Shown here: piece after piece, positions 7,410 through 9,112 of the stretch
Numbering within the stretch: position 1 is the stretch's first letter
Layout of the letters: each line of letters opens with the position of its first letter
Source: Candidatus Dormiibacterota bacterium
Lineage (GTDB): Bacteria; Chloroflexota; Dormibacteria; UBA8260; Bog-877
Reading direction: 5' to 3'
Assembly: GCA_003164475.1 (NCBI GenBank)
Contig: PLTL01000225.1
Location: 1-9,112 of the forward strand
DNA: 9,112 nt
Position numbers and translations under genes: made by a program
The notes under the pieces: model-generated
What the model was told of the DNA's origin: nothing
Seen by the model: the letters and a program-made list of their open reading frames with translations, nothing else
The model's database searches: none

Positions 7410-7574
7410 GGGAGCGGGCCGCTAGTGGTTCTCGAGCCGGCCTACCTGGGGGAGGTGGTCGATACATCGTTACAGGATCGTCAGTTCGCTGACCGGGCGG
7501 CACGGGCTCGATGGCTCGCGGGGGGTTCCCAGGGAGCCAGGGCTTCCAGCGCCAGACCCCAGGGCCGGGACCCC
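7410..7574 (+). repeat. full copy (C) of the ~165-bp intergenic repeat
   Basis: It aligns over its whole length with 8282-8446. Shared blocks are GGGAGC at the start, GAGCCGGYCTACCTGGGGG, GGTGGTCG, the perfect core GTTACAGGATCGTCAGTT (7469-7486), GGCGGCA, GGAGCCAG, GCTTCCAG and CAGGGCCGGGA at the end. The changes do not favour third codon positions in any consistent frame, which points to non-coding DNA. Confidence 0.7.
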
Positions 7575-7678
7575 GCTTCTCCGGCCTCTGCGCAGGGGCC
7601 GTGGGATTATCCATCCGTACCGTATCCTGGTTTGGCTCAGACAGCCCTTGAGGTTCGAGAGGTCATAGGGGGGTGGGG

Positions 7679-8077
7679 ATGACGACTGCAGCGGCCGGCA
7701 CCTTCAAGGTTGGGTCGTGGGAAGAGGCGACCTATCAGGAGCTCGCTGGACAGGCCAAGCTGACCCGGGCCACCATCACCATGGATTACCTCGGGGACAT
7801 CGAAGGGAAGGGCAGCTCGGAGCTGCTCATGTGCTACGGGGCGGACGGCACAGCGACCTACCTCGGCTTCGAGTTGGTCACGGGCAGGGTCAAGGGCAAG
7901 CGAGGGAGCTTCGTCGCCGAGTGCCGGGGGTCATTCGACGGAGCGGTGTCGACGACCCTCTGGTCAGTAGTCCCGGATTCCGCTACCGACGAACTGCAGG
8001 GGCTGCGCGGCGAGGGCACCCTGGTGGCGGGGCACGAACCGCCCGGGTCGCTCACGTTCGACTTCCAGATCCCCTGA
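7679..8077 (+). CDS. DUF3224-family protein
   Basis: The 132-residue soluble protein matches DUF3224 along its whole length. It opens with M-T-T-x-x-x-G-T-F-x-V-x-S-W-x-E and continues with 'KLTRATI' (27-33), 'GDIEGKGSSELLMCY' (39-53), 'G-x-V-K-G-K-R-G-S-F-V' (69-79), 'G-S-F-D-G-x-V' (84-90), 'T-x-x-W-S-V-V-P-x-S-A-T-D-E-L' (92-106) and 'LRGEGTLVAGH' (109-119). Members are small beta-barrel proteins of unknown function; there is no signal peptide or membrane segment, so it should be cytosolic. ATG 7679 fits the family N-terminus better than the in-frame GTG at 7673, which would add only two residues and lies within the purine-rich AGGGGGG ribosome site. It stands alone, with large gaps on both sides. 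Confidence 0.92.
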   Translation: MTTAAAGTFKVGSWEEATYQELAGQAKLTRATITMDYLGDIEGKGSSELLMCYGADGTATYLGFELVTGRVKGKRGSFVAECRGSFDGAVSTTLWSVVPDSATDELQGLRGEGTLVAGHEPPGSLTFDFQIP

Positions 8078-8098
8078 TCGGCTCGCTCGGGCCGGATC
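8076..8098 (+). terminator. possible stem-loop overlapping the DUF3224 stop codon
   Basis: GATCGGC (8076-8082) pairs with GCC-G-GATC (8091-8098) with one bulged G and an 8-nt loop. It overlaps the TGA at 8075-8077 and has no T-tract, so it is only a weak candidate. Confidence 0.2.
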
Positions 8099-8670
8099 CC
8101 CGTGGCGTCCTCCCCGAGCCGCCGCGGCGCAAATGACCGCTTATGCGGGGGCCGGAGCTGGTCGCGGACCGGCGATGGGCACGGTAATCAGCCAGGAACG
8201 GGGTCAACTTCCCCCGGCCGCGGGGGTGGGAGCCTCTCCGAAGGGCCATCTGCCGCTGGTACCGGAGCGTCGGAGCGGGTCGGGAGCAGGCCGCCGGGCG
8301 GTTCCCGAGCCGGTCTACCTGGGGGCGGTGGTCGCTAGGTTGTTACAGGATCGTCAGTTGGGTGACTCGGCGGCAGGGGCTTGATGGTCGGAGGAGGCCC
8401 CTCTGGAGCCAGAGCTTCCAGAGCCAGGACCCAGGGCCGGGAGACCGGTCCCAGGCACCGCCGACGGATGGTGACCAGCCCCGGCACGCAGCCTCCCTTA
8501 GGAAGATCAGGTAGGCGGCACGGGTGACTCCCCCCGGCCTTCGGCTCCAAAGCCTGAGGCCCAGTGGGCCCGAAGCGGACCGCCACCTACGACGTCGTGC
8601 AAGGATGGCCGAACTACTCAGGGGGTGAGGACCCGGTCCAGCGGCTAGCTTGGTGGCTCGCCGAGGTGGT
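8099..8670. other. non-coding gap holding repeat copy D
   Basis: About 570 bp between the DUF3224 gene and the helicase promoter. Short open frames on both strands lack recognisable domains. The repeat copy at 8282-8446 fills much of it; I see no other gene, tRNA or conserved RNA in the rest. Confidence 0.6.
8282..8446 (+). repeat. full copy (D) of the ~165-bp intergenic repeat
   Basis: It has the same length and block order as copy C, with the perfect 18-bp core at 8342-8359. Outside 8282-8446 the two sequences no longer align clearly, which sets the approximate unit borders. It lies about 280 bp before the helicase start. Confidence 0.7.
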
Positions 8671-8698
8671 CTATCTGGTATCCCGCCTCCGACTTGTG
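8671..8698 (+). repeat. CTCCGACTTGTG repeat element at the helicase promoter
   Basis: It is nearly identical to 7283-7309. Its end, TTGTG, overlaps the putative -35 of the helicase gene. Confidence 0.6.
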
Positions 8699-8722
8699 CA
8701 ACGAACAAGTGTTTGGTATGTT
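8694..8722 (+). promoter_or_regulatory. predicted leaderless promoter of the helicase gene
   Basis: TTGTGC (8694-8699) is a partial -35 and is followed by 17 bp and TATGTT (8717-8722), which fits TAnnnT. Exactly 6 nt separate it from the ATG, so transcription should begin at the A of the start codon. No Shine-Dalgarno sequence is present, as expected for a leaderless mRNA. Confidence 0.5.
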
Positions 8723-8729
8723 TGTTGCA
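8697..8729. promoter_or_regulatory. 33-bp inverted repeat across spacer, -10 and start codon
   Basis: TGCAACGAACA (8697-8707) and TGTTTGTTGCA (8719-8729) are inverted arms with one mismatch and an 11-bp centre. Arm centres are about 22 bp apart, two helical turns. It partly overlaps the LexA-like box and could be a second operator. An mRNA hairpin is excluded if transcription starts at 8729. Confidence 0.45.
8702..8715. promoter_or_regulatory. LexA-like SOS box in the helicase promoter
   Basis: CGAACAAGTGTTTG has the Gram-positive/actinobacterial LexA form CGAAC-N4-GTTCG with one change (C to T in the right arm). It lies in the spacer between -35 and -10, where a repressor would block RNA polymerase. 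The downstream gene is of a DNA-repair type, which fits but does not prove SOS control. Confidence 0.45.
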
Positions 8730-9112
8730 TGAGTCCAGCGGTGCGGTCGACGACCCTGCCCCGGCGCCCCGCAGTCGGCTGGGCCGAAGTGCTGGATGAC
8801 CCTGGACTCCGCTCCCGGATCGTTCTCGACAGGACCATCCCGCCGCGGGATCCCGAATACGCTCCTGTCCCCGAGGGACTTCACCCGCAGGTTCGAGCAG
8901 GACTGCAGCGCCACGGTATCGGCGCTCTCTACTCCCACCAGGTCGAGGCCATCGAGCTGGCGAGCGCCGGCAGGAGCCTGGCGGTGGTGACCCCGACCGC
9001 CTCAGGCAAGTCCCTCTGCTATCTGGTGCCGGTCCTCGACGCCATCGCCAGAGACCCGGATGCTACCGCCATCCTCATGTACCCGACCAAGGCGCTCGCC
9101 CAGGATCAGCTC
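8729..9112 (+). CDS. DEAD/DEAH-box helicase, YprA/MrfA-Hrq1-like (5' part only)
   Basis: The first 128 codons are present and the gene runs off the window end. The frame encodes a superfamily 2 N-terminus: 'G-I-x-x-L-Y-S-H-Q' (63-71, Q-motif-like), motif I 'T-P-T-A-S-G-K-S' (88-95, with Lys94 for the nucleotide phosphates) and motif Ia 'Y-P-T-K-A-L-A-Q-D-Q-L' (118-128). The pair 'TPTASGKSLCY' and 'YPTKALAQDQL' is typical of YprA/MrfA and Hrq1-like DNA helicases, which act in repair of damaged or cross-linked DNA; the DEXH box and the C-terminal metal-binding region expected in that family lie beyond the window. ATG 8729 is preferred because the promoter spacing makes it the transcript start. 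An in-frame GTG at 8696 would put the whole promoter inside the gene. Confidence 0.9.
   Translation, partial: MSPAVRSTTLPRRPAVGWAEVLDDPGLRSRIVLDRTIPPRDPEYAPVPEGLHPQVRAGLQRHGIGALYSHQVEAIELASAGRSLAVVTPTASGKSLCYLVPVLDAIARDPDATAILMYPTKALAQDQL

Larger units (their letters stand above)
6667..7678. other. long non-coding gap with inverted and direct repeat copies
   Basis: About 1 kb before the DUF3224 gene without a credible coding region. A 456-codon open frame on minus spans it but lacks family-like sequence and overlaps the aquaglyceroporin gene. It holds the inverted repeat copy B (7091-7108), a copy of the CTCCGACTTGTG element (7283-7330) and the full copy C (7410-7574). A 9-bp direct repeat CGAAGGGTG occurs at about 7029 and 7057. 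Confidence 0.6.

Noticed and set aside
6244..7614. 456-codon open frame on minus across the gap after the aquaglyceroporin gene
   Set aside because: It overlaps the well-supported channel gene antisense, is Pro/Arg/Gly-rich with no domain, and merely reads through repeat copies B and C. Long stop-free frames are expected at this GC content.
4996..8359. Possible coding frame through the repeat core giving P-T-D/E-D-P-V-T on the antisense strand
   Set aside because: Changes between copies A and B fall at third positions, which is suggestive. However, copy D has a stop two codons later, copy B soon after, and C against D shows no codon bias over the 165 bp. Too few sites to claim a protein.
4996..8446. 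CRISPR array
   Set aside because: Copies are few, irregularly spaced, in both orientations and not separated by uniform spacers; no cas genes are present.
8696..8728. Upstream GTG (8696) as start of the helicase
   Set aside because: The added residues are not helicase-like and would place the -10 element and LexA-like box inside the coding region.

Overview
The window is GC-rich throughout and reads as a chromosome segment from an actinobacterium or a close high-GC relative, possibly an uncultured lineage. The evidence is the protein families: a DUF4232-type lipoprotein, wall or surface repeats of the kind 'Y-V-x-L-x-P-x-R-L-L-D-T-R', a DUF3224 protein and a Trp-type MIP channel. Two genes also have TAnnnT -10 elements placed exactly for leaderless mRNAs, and one promoter carries a CGAAC-N4-GTTTG LexA-like box. 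The assignment below phylum level is open.

Layout. 12-554 (minus) is a dead, truncated IS1182/IS5-type transposase, interrupted by one in-frame TAA. All other genes are on plus and each stands alone: a two-domain lipoprotein (713-1735); a 741-residue secreted protein with three beta-rich repeats, an Ig-like module and a divergent CAP domain (2253-4478); an aquaglyceroporin (5650-6594) with a good sigma-70-type promoter and a structured leader; a DUF3224 protein (7679-8077); and the first 128 codons of a DEAD/DEAH helicase of the YprA/MrfA-Hrq1 type (8729 to the window end). None of the plus-strand genes overlaps or is close enough to its neighbour to suggest an operon, and I see no shared pathway. 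Two are envelope/secreted proteins, one is a membrane channel, one is a small cytosolic barrel protein and one is a DNA-repair-type helicase.

About 3.4 kb of the 9.1 kb lies in four large gaps (1736-2252, 4479-5649, 6595-7678, 8078-8728), which is a lot for a bacterium. Three of these gaps share dispersed repeats. One family has the core GTTACAGGATCGTCAGTT: two full copies of about 165 bp at 7410-7574 and 8282-8446, one inverted copy at 7091-7108 and one diverged copy at 4996-5013. A second family contains CTCCGACTTGTG: copies at 7283-7309 and 8671-8698, and weaker ones at 5304-5321 and 5346-5360. I do not recognise either family.

The most interesting points are the intergenic repeats and the helicase promoter. 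In that promoter a repeat copy supplies the -35 region, a LexA-like box sits between -35 and -10, and the transcript appears to start at the A of the ATG.
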